From Alphaproteobacteria bacterium (GTDB taxonomy: Bacteria > Pseudomonadota > Alphaproteobacteria > UBA9219): a DNA stretch of 35,052 nucleotides. Both the position numbers and the translations under genes were made by a program. The notes beneath the pieces are model-generated. The model ran no database searches and was not told the origin of the DNA. It saw nothing but the letters and a program-made list of their open reading frames with translations. Below, in pieces: positions 15,468-23,696 of this stretch. Location: NCBI GenBank assembly GCA_028708035.1, contig JAQVZU010000011.1, positions 1 through 35,052 on the forward strand, written 5' to 3'. Every line of letters starts with the position of its first letter. Position 1 is the first letter of the stretch.

Positions 15468-16157
15468 TTATTCAGCCAAGCGCAGTTGATAGAGGTTTGA
15501 CAAGACAATTCCTGGGCCGGGAATTTCGACGACCATGCCTCGCACGTGCACGGATGCGCCTTTAAGCGCCAAGGCGTCGATGCCGTTTTTTCTCAAAGGG
15601 CGTAAAAATTTGGCGGCGATAACAACCGTAAAATCCCGATTTTCGCCAAGAGATACATAAACCTTGTTTTTAATGCGCTCGGCTCTTGAAACAACGCCTT
15701 CGACAAAGCCATAAGTCCCCAAGAGGGTTTTGGCAGCGGATGGAGCTGCGAAAGTATTGGTCTTCCAGAAGCCTATATGCGCCGCGCGCGCTGCGACTTC
15801 CGCATTGAAAAGGCGGTCATAGTCAGCGCCCCCCACCCCCGGATAAACGAAAGCCATGCCTTCGCGAAGAACGGCTTCTTCAAGTGACGTCTCGCCGCTT
15901 TTCGCAAGAGCGACGATGCGCCCATATCTGTCTCCAATAGCCTCGGTTATGAACAAAGGCTTTTCGGATGAGAGGGCATTCAGAACCGCCCGTGCTTTCG
16001 GCGTAGCGGCTTTGACGCCCGCCAAGCGCAGGATATGCCCGTTCTTTAACAGGATTTCGTCTCCCGAAACCGCATTAAGCGCCCCGACGGTCTCCTCGGC
16101 CAATACCGGAAGTGAAAAAAAACACGCCGCCAAAAGGATAACCGAAAGGCTTTGCAC
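15468..16157 (-). CDS. Exported SNase-like (thermonuclease family) protein, probably catalytically altered
   Basis: 229 residues from GTG 16157, two bases after the purH stop. Signal peptide at 1-20 (cleavage near VLAEE), so periplasmic or secreted. An OB-fold of the staphylococcal-nuclease type covers about 25-131: SGDEILLKNGHILRLAGV, then DRYGRIVA (76-83), LEEAVLREGMAFVYP and AARAAHIGFW. In active nucleases the loop after RLxG reads GIDxPE and supplies a calcium-binding Asp and the catalytic Glu; here it reads GVKAATP. Those residues are missing, so nuclease activity is doubtful. A second beta-rich domain follows (about 140-229). Co-transcribed with purH. Confidence 0.75.
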   Translation of the reverse strand: MQSLSVILLAACFFSLPVLAEETVGALNAVSGDEILLKNGHILRLAGVKAATPKARAVLNALSSEKPLFITEAIGDRYGRIVALAKSGETSLEEAVLREGMAFVYPGVGGADYDRLFNAEVAARAAHIGFWKTNTFAAPSAAKTLLGTYGFVEGVVSRAERIKNKVYVSLGENRDFTVVIAAKFLRPLRKNGIDALALKGASVHVRGMVVEIPGPGIVLSNLYQLRLAE

Positions 16158-16159
16158 GA

Positions 16160-17743
16160 TTAGTGCCTGAAGTGCCTCATACCCGTGAAGACCATTGCGA
16201 TTTCCGCCGCATCGGCCGCTTCGATGACTTCAGCGTCGCGTACCGAGCCGCCGGGCTGGATGACGGAGGTGGCTCCAGCGGCGACTAATGCTTCAAGGCC
16301 ATCCGCGAAGGGGAAGAAAGCGTCCGAAGCCGCTACGCTGCCTTTTGTTAACGGCTCAGGCAATCCGGCATCCTTTGCGGCCTCGGCGGCTTTTCTGGCG
16401 GCTATTTGCGCACTATCCACGCGGCTCATCTGGCCCGCGCCGATACCGACTGTGGCTTCGTTCTTGGCGTAAACGATGGTGTTCGATTTCACGTGTTTGG
16501 CGACGGTAAAGGCGAAAATCATATCGCGCATTTCCTGCTCGGTCGGTTGCTTTTTCGTAACGACCTTCAAGACGGACCTGTCGAGCACGACGTTGTCCCG
16601 CGTCTGAACCAGATAGCCGCCTGCGACCGACTTAACCACTTTTCCCGCAGTGGCAGGGTCACCCATGGTTTTGGTTAGAAGAACGCGCAGATTTTTCTTG
16701 GCGGCGAACACCGCCTTTGCCGCATCGTCCATGTCCGGCGCGATCACCACTTCCGAGAAGATTTCGGTAATCGCCTTAGCCACGGCTTCGTCCAAAGGCC
16801 TGTTACACGCAATGATACCGCCGAAGGGGCTCTTTGTGTCGCATGCGAACGCGCGACGGTAGGCGGTCAAAAGATCGGGACCGGTCGCGACACCGCAAGG
16901 ATTGGCATGCTTGATGATGGCGATGGCGGGTTTATCCGTGAACTCCGAAACCAGCTCGAACGCAGCGTCGGTGTCGCCAATGTTGTTATAGCTCAGTTCT
17001 TTCCCCTGAACCTGAATGGCATTGGCCACACCGGGGCGCACGGGATCGAAAACATAAAAAGACGCCGTTTGGTGCGGATTTTCTCCATAGCGCAATGGCT
17101 GCTGCTTATGGGCTGAAAACGCAATGACATCGGGATAATCGTCGCCCAACTGTCCCGCGAACCAGGCGCTTACCATGCTGTCATAAGCGGCGGTGTGCGC
17201 AAAGGCGGCGGCGGCGAGTTTTTTGCGAAAAAGCAGCGTGGTTCCGCCTTGATTGGCCTTCATTTCTGCGGCGATTTCGTCGTATTGAGCAGGATCGGTC
17301 GCCACAACCACGAATGCATGGTTCTTGGCGGCAGAGCGCACCATGGCGGGACCGCCAATGTCGATGTTTTCGATGCACTCGGCGAAATCCGCGCCTTTGT
17401 CTACGGTCTTTTTGAAGGGGTAAAGATTGCTGACCACCATGTCGATGGGAGGAATGTTGTTTTTAGCGGCTTCGTCCTGATGCGTCTTAAGATCGCGGCG
17501 CTGCAAAAGACCGCCGTGGATGCGCGGATGCAGGGTTTTGACGCGCCCATCCATTACCTCGGGAAAGCCCGTGTAATCGCTGACGTCTGTGACTTTGACG
17601 CCCGCTTCTCGCAAGGCCTTGGCCGAGCCCCCGGTCGAAAGAATCTCGATTCCGTAGCTTTCAAGGCCTTTGGCAAATGAAACAAGGCCGGTTTTGTCGG
17701 AAACGGAAATAAGGGCTCGTACAACTTTATGGGCTTGAGACAT
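16160..17743 (-). CDS. purH: Bifunctional AICAR transformylase / IMP cyclohydrolase PurH
   Basis: 527 residues, standard length. Catalyses the last two steps of de novo purine synthesis. The N-terminal MGS-like IMP cyclohydrolase domain (about 1-200) shows [32 protein letters not shown] and [15 protein letters not shown]. The C-terminal transformylase domain has [26 protein letters not shown] with the catalytic Lys-His pair, and the end segment [28 protein letters not shown]. Leads a two-gene unit with the SNase-like protein. Confidence 0.97.
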   Translation of the reverse strand: MSQAHKVVRALISVSDKTGLVSFAKGLESYGIEILSTGGSAKALREAGVKVTDVSDYTGFPEVMDGRVKTLHPRIHGGLLQRRDLKTHQDEAAKNNIPPIDMVVSNLYPFKKTVDKGADFAECIENIDIGGPAMVRSAAKNHAFVVVATDPAQYDEIAAEMKANQGGTTLLFRKKLAAAAFAHTAAYDSMVSAWFAGQLGDDYPDVIAFSAHKQQPLRYGENPHQTASFYVFDPVRPGVANAIQVQGKELSYNNIGDTDAAFELVSEFTDKPAIAIIKHANPCGVATGPDLLTAYRRAFACDTKSPFGGIIACNRPLDEAVAKAITEIFSEVVIAPDMDDAAKAVFAAKKNLRVLLTKTMGDPATAGKVVKSVAGGYLVQTRDNVVLDRSVLKVVTKKQPTEQEMRDMIFAFTVAKHVKSNTIVYAKNEATVGIGAGQMSRVDSAQIAARKAAEAAKDAGLPEPLTKGSVAASDAFFPFADGLEALVAAGATSVIQPGGSVRDAEVIEAADAAEIAMVFTGMRHFRH

Positions 17744-17931
17744 GGCAAATTTCCCGATGCTAAGAAGCTTTTAATAGGTATTTACACAACCGAGTGGCCA
17801 TGCGCCAGTCGTATTTCTTTAACAATCCTGCGGTTTCATTGGAAAATCCTTGTTCCTGCGTCTTTACAAAAGATGGCTGCCGCTGATATACCCTCCGCCA
17901 TCATTCTGCTGCATTGTAAGGGAACTTTGAA

Positions 17932-18879
17932 ATGAAGCTTATCGCAGGCAATAGCAACCGGCCTCTGGCAGAAGCGATTGCACAAAATCTTGGCATGCCG
18001 TTAACTCGCGCGTCGATCCGGCACTTTTCGGACCAGGAAATTTTCTTCGAAGTTCTCGAAAACGTGCGTGGCGAGGACGCCTTTATCATCCAGCCGACGT
18101 CCTTCCCCGCCAACGACACACTGATGGAACTGCTCATCATGATCGACACGCTGCGTCGTGCCTCGGCACGCCGCATTACGGCGGTCATGCCCTATTTCGG
18201 ATACGCACGGCAGGACCGCAAAACAACCTCGCGGTCACCGATCACGGCCAAGCTTGTCGCGAACATCATCACCACGGCAGGCGCAAACCGCGTTTTGACG
18301 CTCGACTTGCATGCGGGGCAAATTCAGGGTTTCTTCGACATCCCCGTCGACAATCTGTTCGCAGGGCCCGTCTTCGTCCGCCACGTGCGCGACAGTCTTT
18401 CCGTTCAAGGCAAAATGCCCGAAGGCCTTACCATCGTTTCTCCGGATGTCGGCGGTGTGGTCCGTGCACGCGCGATGGCCAAGAAGCTCGAATGCGGCCT
18501 TGCCATCATCGACAAGCGCCGCGAACGTGCGAACGAGTCCGAAGTGATGAACATCATCGGCGACGTTCAGGACCGCGACTGCATCATGCTGGACGACATT
18601 GTGGACAGTGCGGGAACGCTCTGCAACGCCGCCGTTGCCCTTAAGAACGCGGGAGCAAAGACGGCGAAAGCCTATTGCTCTCATGGAGTCCTTTCAGGAA
18701 ACGCCGTCCAGCGTGTTGCGGATTCGCCGCTTGAAGAGCTGATAATCACGGACTCCATCGAAGCGACTCCCGACATGGTCAAATGCGCGAAGATCAAGCA
18801 GATCAGCATAGCGCCATTGATGGCGGAAGCGATCATCCGCATCAATCAAGAGCGGTCCGTTTCGAGCCTCTTCGGCTAA
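17932..18879 (+). CDS. prs: Ribose-phosphate pyrophosphokinase
   Basis: 315 residues, class I length. Makes PRPP from ribose-5-phosphate and ATP, feeding purine, pyrimidine, His and Trp synthesis. Visible: [20 protein letters not shown], the flexible-loop/ATP region [20 protein letters not shown], the cation-binding [18 protein letters not shown], and the PRPP-binding signature [20 protein letters not shown] 17932 has AAGGGAA upstream. It lies head to head with purH, a sensible functional neighbour. Not next to rplY-pth, with which it is often linked in alphaproteobacteria. Confidence 0.97.
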   Translation: MKLIAGNSNRPLAEAIAQNLGMPLTRASIRHFSDQEIFFEVLENVRGEDAFIIQPTSFPANDTLMELLIMIDTLRRASARRITAVMPYFGYARQDRKTTSRSPITAKLVANIITTAGANRVLTLDLHAGQIQGFFDIPVDNLFAGPVFVRHVRDSLSVQGKMPEGLTIVSPDVGGVVRARAMAKKLECGLAIIDKRRERANESEVMNIIGDVQDRDCIMLDDIVDSAGTLCNAAVALKNAGAKTAKAYCSHGVLSGNAVQRVADSPLEELIITDSIEATPDMVKCAKIKQISIAPLMAEAIIRINQERSVSSLFG

Positions 18880-19043
18880 ATCGAAAAATACCCCTCCTTG
18901 CTAAAGGGGAAAAGCGGTTTCCATTCACTTCCACACCGCATTTTTCCGGTTAAAGCGTCATAGCTCTACAATTGGAGCAAAAAAGGTGCTCGTTTCCGTA
19001 TTTTTCTCAACTAAATAAAATTGCTAACGCGTGAAGTGATTGT

Positions 19044-19178
19044 TACCGCTCCCGCAGTGACATCAAAGAAGACGCCCGTCAAATATTCGCCTTTCTCAGT
19101 CTTAAGGAATTTCCGATCACCGATACGGAGCTGAAAGCCATCGCGGCGCTGGCGACGAAACCTCCCGAAGCGCCGTGA
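19044..19178 (+). pseudogene. Possible aldo/keto-reductase C-terminal remnant
   Basis: An open run ending at TGA 19178, containing IKEDARQIFAFLSLKEFPIT and TELKAIAALA. The alternation resembles the C-terminal end of aldo/keto reductases (R-x-x-E-N-x-x-x-F-D-F-x-L-T-x-x-E-x-x-A-I-x-A-L). No start and no upstream catalytic part. Weak call. Confidence 0.25.
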
Positions 19179-19194
19179 TTTCCTTGTCCAAAAG

Positions 19195-19281
19195 GGACAA
19201 AAGGGCATTCGTGCCTTTACCGCGTGGATCGGACGTCTTGTGGGGCCAGTCAAAGGCGTTGTGGCGATTGACGGAAAGACG
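19195..19281 (+). pseudogene. ISAs1-family transposase fragment
   Basis: Frame reads AFTAWIGRLVGPVKGVVAID then GKT. ISAs1-type transposases carry a helix ending in W followed by V-x-A-I-D-G-K-T-L-R, with the first DDE Asp. The match stops at GKT (19281), where the frame becomes unrelated. Only about 29 codons remain, so the element is dead. Confidence 0.45.
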
Positions 19282-19304
19282 GACTCGTTTTTCACGGGCT
19301 TCGG

Positions 19305-19469
19305 AAAAATGCGACAATCTTTTTACTTGAGTCTGGATTCTCTGAGCATGAAACGTCATCCATAACTGGCATGAGCCCGGCTATGGTCAGACATTACGCG
19401 CAGAAAGTTGACCAGACAAAACTTGCTGAGAAGGCGATGGAGAAGCTTAAGGCAAGCCTAAAACTGTAA
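19305..19469 (+). pseudogene. Tyrosine-recombinase (integrase) C-terminal remnant
   Basis: 54 codons ending at TAA 19469: ATIFLLESGFSEHETSSITG, then MSPAMVRHYAQKVDQTKLAEKAME. This has the layout of the phage-type integrase C-terminus, A-x-L-L-L-E-x-G-x-x-x-H-E-x-x-x-I-T-G followed by V-x-x-Y (catalytic Tyr) and a basic A-E-x-A-M tail. The usual GHK at the HxxR-distal site reads GMS here. It has no start and is joined directly to the transposase piece. It ends 72 nt from the 3' end of tRNA-Lys, a classical integrase target. Confidence 0.6.
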
Positions 19470-19541
19470 AACTTTGGTGATCGAAATTGTAAAACCAAAA
19501 TGAGCAGGAATCCAGAACATACTGATACTATTGATAAAAAC

Positions 19542-19617
19542 TGGTGGGCGATGAGAGACTCGAACTCTCGACCCGGTGATTAAGAGTCACCTGCTCTACC
19601 AACTGAGCTAATCGCCC
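19542..19617 (-). tRNA. tRNA-Lys (anticodon CTT)
   Basis: 76 nt including an encoded CCA. Acceptor GGGCGAT pairs with ATCGCCC, D-arm GCTC/GAGC, anticodon stem GGTGA/TCACC with loop CTCTTAA (anticodon CTT), T-arm containing GTTCGAG. All arms pair fully. Confidence 0.97.
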
Positions 19618-19820
19618 TTCCGAAGAAAGACCGTTTTTAGGACGGCGGCGGTTTTGATACTCATTATGTGCGCCGTTTGCAAGCAACTTCTTCAAAAATG
19701 ACCGCTCTTTAATCGTTTTGGCTAATCTCGCGATAGGCTCATTTTTTGTTGCAAACGAAAAATCGACGCGGCGCGGTTTTTTTGCTATTTTACTTAATTC
19801 AAATTTTCCGGGAAGACTCG

Positions 19821-20573
19821 ATGATCTCTGCGTTCCATTTTTGGCGTTCGCCAACTGTGCGGGTTTTTGCCGTCGCTGCCGGGGTCGGCGCTCTTTGCGC
19901 TTTCAGCTTTTTCGATAGCCGGGTCTCCGCCGCGCTTGCCGGATTCGGCTGCGGGCCTTTCGTGTCCGAGAGCGTTCCCGTCGTGTCGCTGACCAAGACA
20001 CCCAGCCTCGGAGAAGACAAAAAACTTATCGTTTCGTACGATGTTTCAGATTGCGCGGGGATCAAGGAAGTCGTGGTGCGCGTCACGCCGCATAATCCCA
20101 TGCCTGGTGCAAATAACAGTCCTGTCGATATTCCTCTTTCCGTTCCGGCTGCGCGAAAAATCCTGCGCACCGATTCGCCGGATGTTTTCGAACGGCCGCT
20201 ATGGGGACAAAAAGTCGCCGTTCAAATAGTTGCGACCAACATGGATGGCAGCGAAGGAGTTACCGATCCGGTGGAAGTTACTTTTCCTGAGCGAAAGTTT
20301 TTCCACCCCATCGCACGCATGCTGATCGAGGAGCGTGCGAAGCTGATGGAAAATCCAGATAACAATGTTCTTCGCGAAGAGGCGGCAAATGTTATGGCCA
20401 GCATTGCTCATCAGCCGATGAATTATCGCGGCGATCCAGTGGTATTGCTTGCGTTACGAGGAGGCGCGGTGCGACTTATTTTACAGCATAACCGTGAGGC
20501 CGCTATTTCCGTGAACGATCTTCTGTGGCATGCGGCTACGCGGATCGAGGGCGGGAAGCCCTCTGCCTCGTAA
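19821..20573 (+). CDS. Short DUF4175-like membrane-anchored protein
   Basis: 250 residues from ATG 19821 (GGAAGA upstream); an earlier in-frame TTG-type start at 19746 is less likely. One hydrophobic segment near the N-terminus (about 14-37) suggests a signal anchor. The rest resembles the central part of the about 800-residue alphaproteobacterial DUF4175 proteins (TIGR02302): a beta domain with DVSDCAGIKEVVVRV, ERPLWGQKVAVQIVATNMDG, then FPERKFFHPIARMLIEERAKL, where the family has L-P-E-R-x-F-x-H-P-x-A-R-x-L-x-E-x-R. Everything after this, the greater part of a full-length member, is missing. Function unknown; probably periplasmic. Confidence 0.55.
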   Translation: MISAFHFWRSPTVRVFAVAAGVGALCAFSFFDSRVSAALAGFGCGPFVSESVPVVSLTKTPSLGEDKKLIVSYDVSDCAGIKEVVVRVTPHNPMPGANNSPVDIPLSVPAARKILRTDSPDVFERPLWGQKVAVQIVATNMDGSEGVTDPVEVTFPERKFFHPIARMLIEERAKLMENPDNNVLREEAANVMASIAHQPMNYRGDPVVLLALRGGAVRLILQHNREAAISVNDLLWHAATRIEGGKPSAS

Positions 20574-20746
20574 CGTTAAAATTTCTTCGCCTTTGATGTG
20601 CCTTTCGGCAGAAATTTCTCCTTGAATTACCAGTGGTTACATATCTTAAGAAACTATTTACTCTTGTTGACTCTTATCATTGATTAGGGCACAATTACCT
20701 TAAATAACGAAGTAATTTTCTAAATTAGGCATTGGAGGTAACGACG

Positions 20747-20983
20747 ATGCAAGGTCCAACGACCACCAGCCGGAGGTTGACGGAAGCCGAGCTTAACGAA
20801 GCTACAAAGGCTTTCCCGGGGCTCACTCAGTGGGGATTGAGCGCCATGGAGAGAAATCTCGCTAGGCCAAAGCCGCGGCAGAAGTCCATGTTCTCGTTGA
20901 ATAATGATTTGGACGATCTTGTTAAAAGCGCGACCGTTTCTACCAAAAAAACAAGCAACCCGCCTACCGAAACTCTGGCCTAG
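20747..20983 (+). CDS. Small hypothetical protein, 78 aa
   Basis: Not recognised. ATG 20747 follows GGAGGT at good distance, a strong start signal for such a small gene. The product is soluble, with an N-terminal Thr/Ser stretch, a likely helix TEAELNEATKAFPGLTQWGLSAMERNL, and a Ser/Thr/Lys-rich tail. Codon use resembles its neighbours. It ends inside the stem of an intrinsic terminator, so it is probably a single-gene transcript. The upstream gap (20574-20746) is AT-rich. Confidence 0.6.
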   Translation: MQGPTTTSRRLTEAELNEATKAFPGLTQWGLSAMERNLARPKPRQKSMFSLNNDLDDLVKSATVSTKKTSNPPTETLA

Positions 20984-20993
20984 GCGTTTTTTT
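20961..20993 (+). terminator. Intrinsic terminator overlapping the 78-aa gene stop
   Basis: CGCCTA - 14-base loop - TAGGCG followed by seven T. The right arm starts with the TAG stop codon of the gene. Six-pair stem with a long loop, so moderate strength. Confidence 0.5.
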
Positions 20994-21022
20994 ATACCTG
21001 GGCGAACCCGGTTTGTTTCCAT

Positions 21023-21052
21023 AGGGCGGTTTCAGGACCGCCCTTTTATTTT
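21023..21052 (+). terminator. Intrinsic terminator
   Basis: AGGGCGGT - TTCAGG - ACCGCCCT followed by TTTATTTT: an eight-pair GC-rich stem with a U-rich tail. The strongest terminator in the window; a backup to the one at 20961-20993. Confidence 0.8.
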
Positions 21053-21165
21053 GCCGATATTTGCATAAAAAACCGTTCATACTGTCTTCGAATTATTAAA
21101 TATTCCTTAACCAGCGTGTGATAAAAATAGAACCATAGATAAGGAATTTGGATAGTGAGGGCATC

Positions 21166-21483
21166 ATGGGCGTAGCAACCAGACATTTGAGGACGGAAAG
21201 AGAAGCCACCGCAGAAACCCTGAAAATCGGCCCGGCCATCGTTACACGATGCGGCGAAGCAGGCGTCACAAGAGATTTTGCCCTTTTCAACGCGAACTCT
21301 AATAAAATCGATCCGCGTGCTCTTGAAGAATTCCGCGATCCTGTTTGCACATGTGGAGATGAGCCTGTTCTTGCTGCCGTTCAGCAGAAGCCTGAAGGTC
21401 TTGATGCGCGAGTTACGCAAGTTCAAAGGCCGACAGCTCATACGACAGCTCTTCCGGGGCAGAGCGGGCCTGCAATCGTTTAA
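21166..21483 (+). CDS. Hypothetical protein, 105 aa
   Basis: Not recognised. ATG 21166 with GAGGG about 5 nt upstream; an upstream TTG is less likely. No membrane segment. Contains a Cys cluster (CTCGDEP), a single Cys earlier (TRCGEAG), and a Gln/Thr/Pro-rich C-terminus. It is isolated by a strong terminator upstream and by the convergent Tim44-domain gene 10 nt downstream. A real but lineage-restricted gene is likely; no function can be suggested. Confidence 0.5.
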   Translation: MGVATRHLRTEREATAETLKIGPAIVTRCGEAGVTRDFALFNANSNKIDPRALEEFRDPVCTCGDEPVLAAVQQKPEGLDARVTQVQRPTAHTTALPGQSGPAIV

Positions 21484-21493
21484 GCCCCCTCAA

Positions 21494-22150
21494 TCAGCTC
21501 CTCGTCTCCACGACCGCCCACTTGGGTGAGGAAGCTTGCGTATCGCGTGCAAAGGTCCATATATCCGTGACTTCTTCGTATTGTCCCTCTGCACCGCCAA
21601 TGATCGCGTTTTGATTGTCACGCAGAAGGTTTTGCTGTTCGCTGACAAATCTCACCGTAATATAAGCGTTCTTCCCTTCGACGCGCGCGGCGATGACTTC
21701 CGCTTCTTTGATCCGTGAAATTCGGGTTTCGGCGGTCTGGCCCGCGGCGAGGCGCGCATTCACCGATTGCTGAAAATTCCCCATCAATCCTGGCGAAAGG
21801 AAATCGTTGACAAGCGTCAACCTTCCCGAGGCATATGCACCGACGACGGAAGCGAAAATATCGCGAGATTCCTGAAGGAACGGCTTTTCCTCGAAGGACG
21901 GAATGGCGGTTTTAACCTGTGCGAGGCCTCCGGCGAGGGAATGCGGCGGCGGGGCGGGGGGCAGCAGGCGCGCCAAGACACCCTGCTTCTGGGCGGCGGC
22001 ATCGTTTTCAGGCACGCTTGGCCGTGGCGGAGCAAAGGGATTCAGGCGTTGCGGATCATTATCGCTGCGCGTTCCGAGGATCGCCCAAAACCGGCCCAAA
22101 AGAAGGGCGGCGATGACAGCATAAACGAGAATGTCGATATCCACTTGCAT
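21494..22150 (-). CDS. Tim44-domain (TimA-like) inner-membrane protein
   Basis: 218 residues. One N-terminal membrane helix (about 6-20, with ILVYAVIAALLLGRFWAILG), then a Pro-rich disordered part and a C-terminal Tim44/NTF2-like domain from about residue 88 (ESRDIFASVVGAYASGRLTL, LMGNFQQSVNARLAAGQTAE, closing with DIWTFARDTQASSPKWAVVE). Alphaproteobacterial members are membrane-bound relatives of mitochondrial Tim44. It diverges from secB, the usual setting. The fxsA gene often found between them, and the downstream mltA, are not present. Confidence 0.85.
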   Translation of the reverse strand: MQVDIDILVYAVIAALLLGRFWAILGTRSDNDPQRLNPFAPPRPSVPENDAAAQKQGVLARLLPPAPPPHSLAGGLAQVKTAIPSFEEKPFLQESRDIFASVVGAYASGRLTLVNDFLSPGLMGNFQQSVNARLAAGQTAETRISRIKEAEVIAARVEGKNAYITVRFVSEQQNLLRDNQNAIIGGAEGQYEEVTDIWTFARDTQASSPKWAVVETRS

Positions 22151-22485
22151 AATCTACCTTTCGCATTTTAAGGCTGGAAGGGGAAATCCTTTCCCTTACG
22201 GGGCGCAAGAACATTTCTGGCAGATTAATCCATAAAGCAAGGAAATGTTTGCTTTTCCAGCGTGGCAAAGACCCCTTTGTTTACTATATACCTTTCACGC
22301 CTTAAGAGGGGGAGCGAAAGTTCCTTCCCCTCGCGTGGAGAGCGCGGACATGTGGTTTCTTCGGATACAGATTATAACGCGGATCGCATTGCGGAGAAGA
22401 AGAATCCATGGCAAAAGAGAACCTCTTCCACCGGGCATGAGCCGCGCTCATGTCCGTTTTCTTAACTCCAGCCCGCATTTCATAA
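22151..22485. other. 335-bp divergent gap between the Tim44-domain gene and secB
   Basis: No convincing gene. Contains two short stem-loops (AAGCAA...TTGCTT near 22236-22256, GAGGGG...CCCCTC near 22310-22335). Small plus-strand frames show no family features. Promoters of both flanking genes must lie here, but I cannot single out boxes. Confidence 0.5.
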
Positions 22486-22965
22486 ATGGAAAATCAACCT
22501 GAACAGCAGAGCGCTCCAGCCCAAATCCAGATTGGCCTCGGCGCACAGTACATTAAGGACTTTTCTTTCGAGAGTCCTAATGCTCCTCATATCTTCAACG
22601 ATCTCCAAAACCAGCCCAAAATGCAGCTCGATGTGAACGTCATGTCGCGCGGCCTTGGCGGCGGAACCTTTGAGGCCGTTCTTAAAATCAAGCTCGAGTC
22701 CAAAATTGAGGAAAAAACCGCTTTTATAGCCGAACTTGCGTACGCGGGACTGTTCTCGATGCCCGAAATGCCGGAAGAGCAGATCAAAATGTTCCTTCTG
22801 GTCGAAGCTCCAAGGCTTCTGTACCCATATGCGCGCGCGGTTATCTCGAACGCCGTGCGCGAGGGCGGGTTCCCGCACATTGCCATGCAACCCATCGACT
22901 TTATGGCGCTCTACGCTGCTCAAAAGGACAATGTCGGAACAATGACGCCTTCAGGGGTAGCTTGA
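22486..22965 (+). CDS. secB: Protein-export chaperone SecB
   Basis: 159 residues. SecB is a tetrameric cytosolic chaperone that hands unfolded preproteins to SecA. The family core is intact: IGLGAQYIKDFSFESPNAP, the hydrophobic groove strands, KTAFIAELAYAGLFSM, EEQIKMFLLVEAPRLLYPYAR and VISNAVREGGFPHIAMQPIDFMALY. The ATG lacks a clear Shine-Dalgarno site; no better start was seen. Confidence 0.96.
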   Translation: MENQPEQQSAPAQIQIGLGAQYIKDFSFESPNAPHIFNDLQNQPKMQLDVNVMSRGLGGGTFEAVLKIKLESKIEEKTAFIAELAYAGLFSMPEMPEEQIKMFLLVEAPRLLYPYARAVISNAVREGGFPHIAMQPIDFMALYAAQKDNVGTMTPSGVA

Positions 22966-23124
22966 AGAGCAGGCTTGGCCTAAGTCGAGAAATTCCTGAG
23001 CCTCTGAGTCTGTCCTCCAACCCCCTTGAATATTGCCCCTTCATGGTTAATACATTGGGAGTCCTTATCGACCTCGCTGATTCTTTAAGGCGGGAGGGCT
23101 AGCCGTTTTTTCAAGAGGTTGACC

Positions 23125-23667
23125 GTGGCGGAAGAGAAGAAAAAAGAAGCCGAAGACGAGATCAAGGAAAATGAAGTCGAAGGAGCCGACGGCGAAGAAG
23201 CTCAAGCGGCTGCCGATGCCATAAAGAAAAAGAAGAAAATGCTGATCCTTGCTGTCGCTGCTGTCGGCAGCTTGGCTTTGGTCGTCGGGGGCGCGATGGT
23301 TTTCCTTAAAAAAGAGGCTTTCGAAGAAAAAGGGGCCGCGGCTGAGAAAGACGCCAAAGCAAAACCTGCCTATTTCCCGTTGGGCGACATGATCGTGAAT
23401 CTTAGCGGCGAAGGCAAAAGGCCGAATTATCTTAAGGTCAAGGTCACGCTGGAGCTCGCCGATGAAAAAGACACGCCTTTGATGGAGATGATTAAGCCCA
23501 GAATCGTCGATAACTTTCAGGTTTATCTTCGCGAGCTTCGGATCGAGGATCTTCGCGGGTCCGCAGGCATGTACAGGCTTCGCGAAGAGCTTTTGATGCG
23601 TGTCACCGAGGCGGCTCAGCCGGTTCGCGTCCGCGATGTGCTGTTTCAGGAAATGCTGGTCCAATAA
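23125..23667 (+). CDS. fliL: Flagellar basal-body-associated protein FliL
   Basis: About 180 residues from GTG 23125, with AAGAGG 6 nt upstream; a TTG two codons earlier overlaps that site. FliL surrounds the stator units and supports torque. Highly charged cytoplasmic N-terminus, a single membrane helix (about 37-60) and a periplasmic domain with AYFPLGDMIVNLSGEGKRPN, LKVKVTLELADEKD and VREELLMRV-type ending (LREELLMRVTEAAQPVRV). First gene of fliL-fliM-DUF6468-motE. Confidence 0.92.
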   Translation: MAEEKKKEAEDEIKENEVEGADGEEAQAAADAIKKKKKMLILAVAAVGSLALVVGGAMVFLKKEAFEEKGAAAEKDAKAKPAYFPLGDMIVNLSGEGKRPNYLKVKVTLELADEKDTPLMEMIKPRIVDNFQVYLRELRIEDLRGSAGMYRLREELLMRVTEAAQPVRVRDVLFQEMLVQ

Positions 23668-23696
23668 AACGAGATTGGGGTGAAGGTAGAACTGCG

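Larger units (their letters stand above)
18880..19541. other. 660-bp gap holding decayed gene fragments
   Basis: No intact gene. A weak stem (CCCC...GGGG, 18893-18911) follows prs. Further right are three stretches that read like tails of genes in different frames of the plus strand (19044-19178, 19195-19281, 19305-19469), then tRNA-Lys. Confidence 0.6.

Noticed and set aside
22245-22502. Possible fxsA gene or remnant upstream of secB
   Set aside because: Expected position for fxsA, but none of the frames shows its membrane helices.
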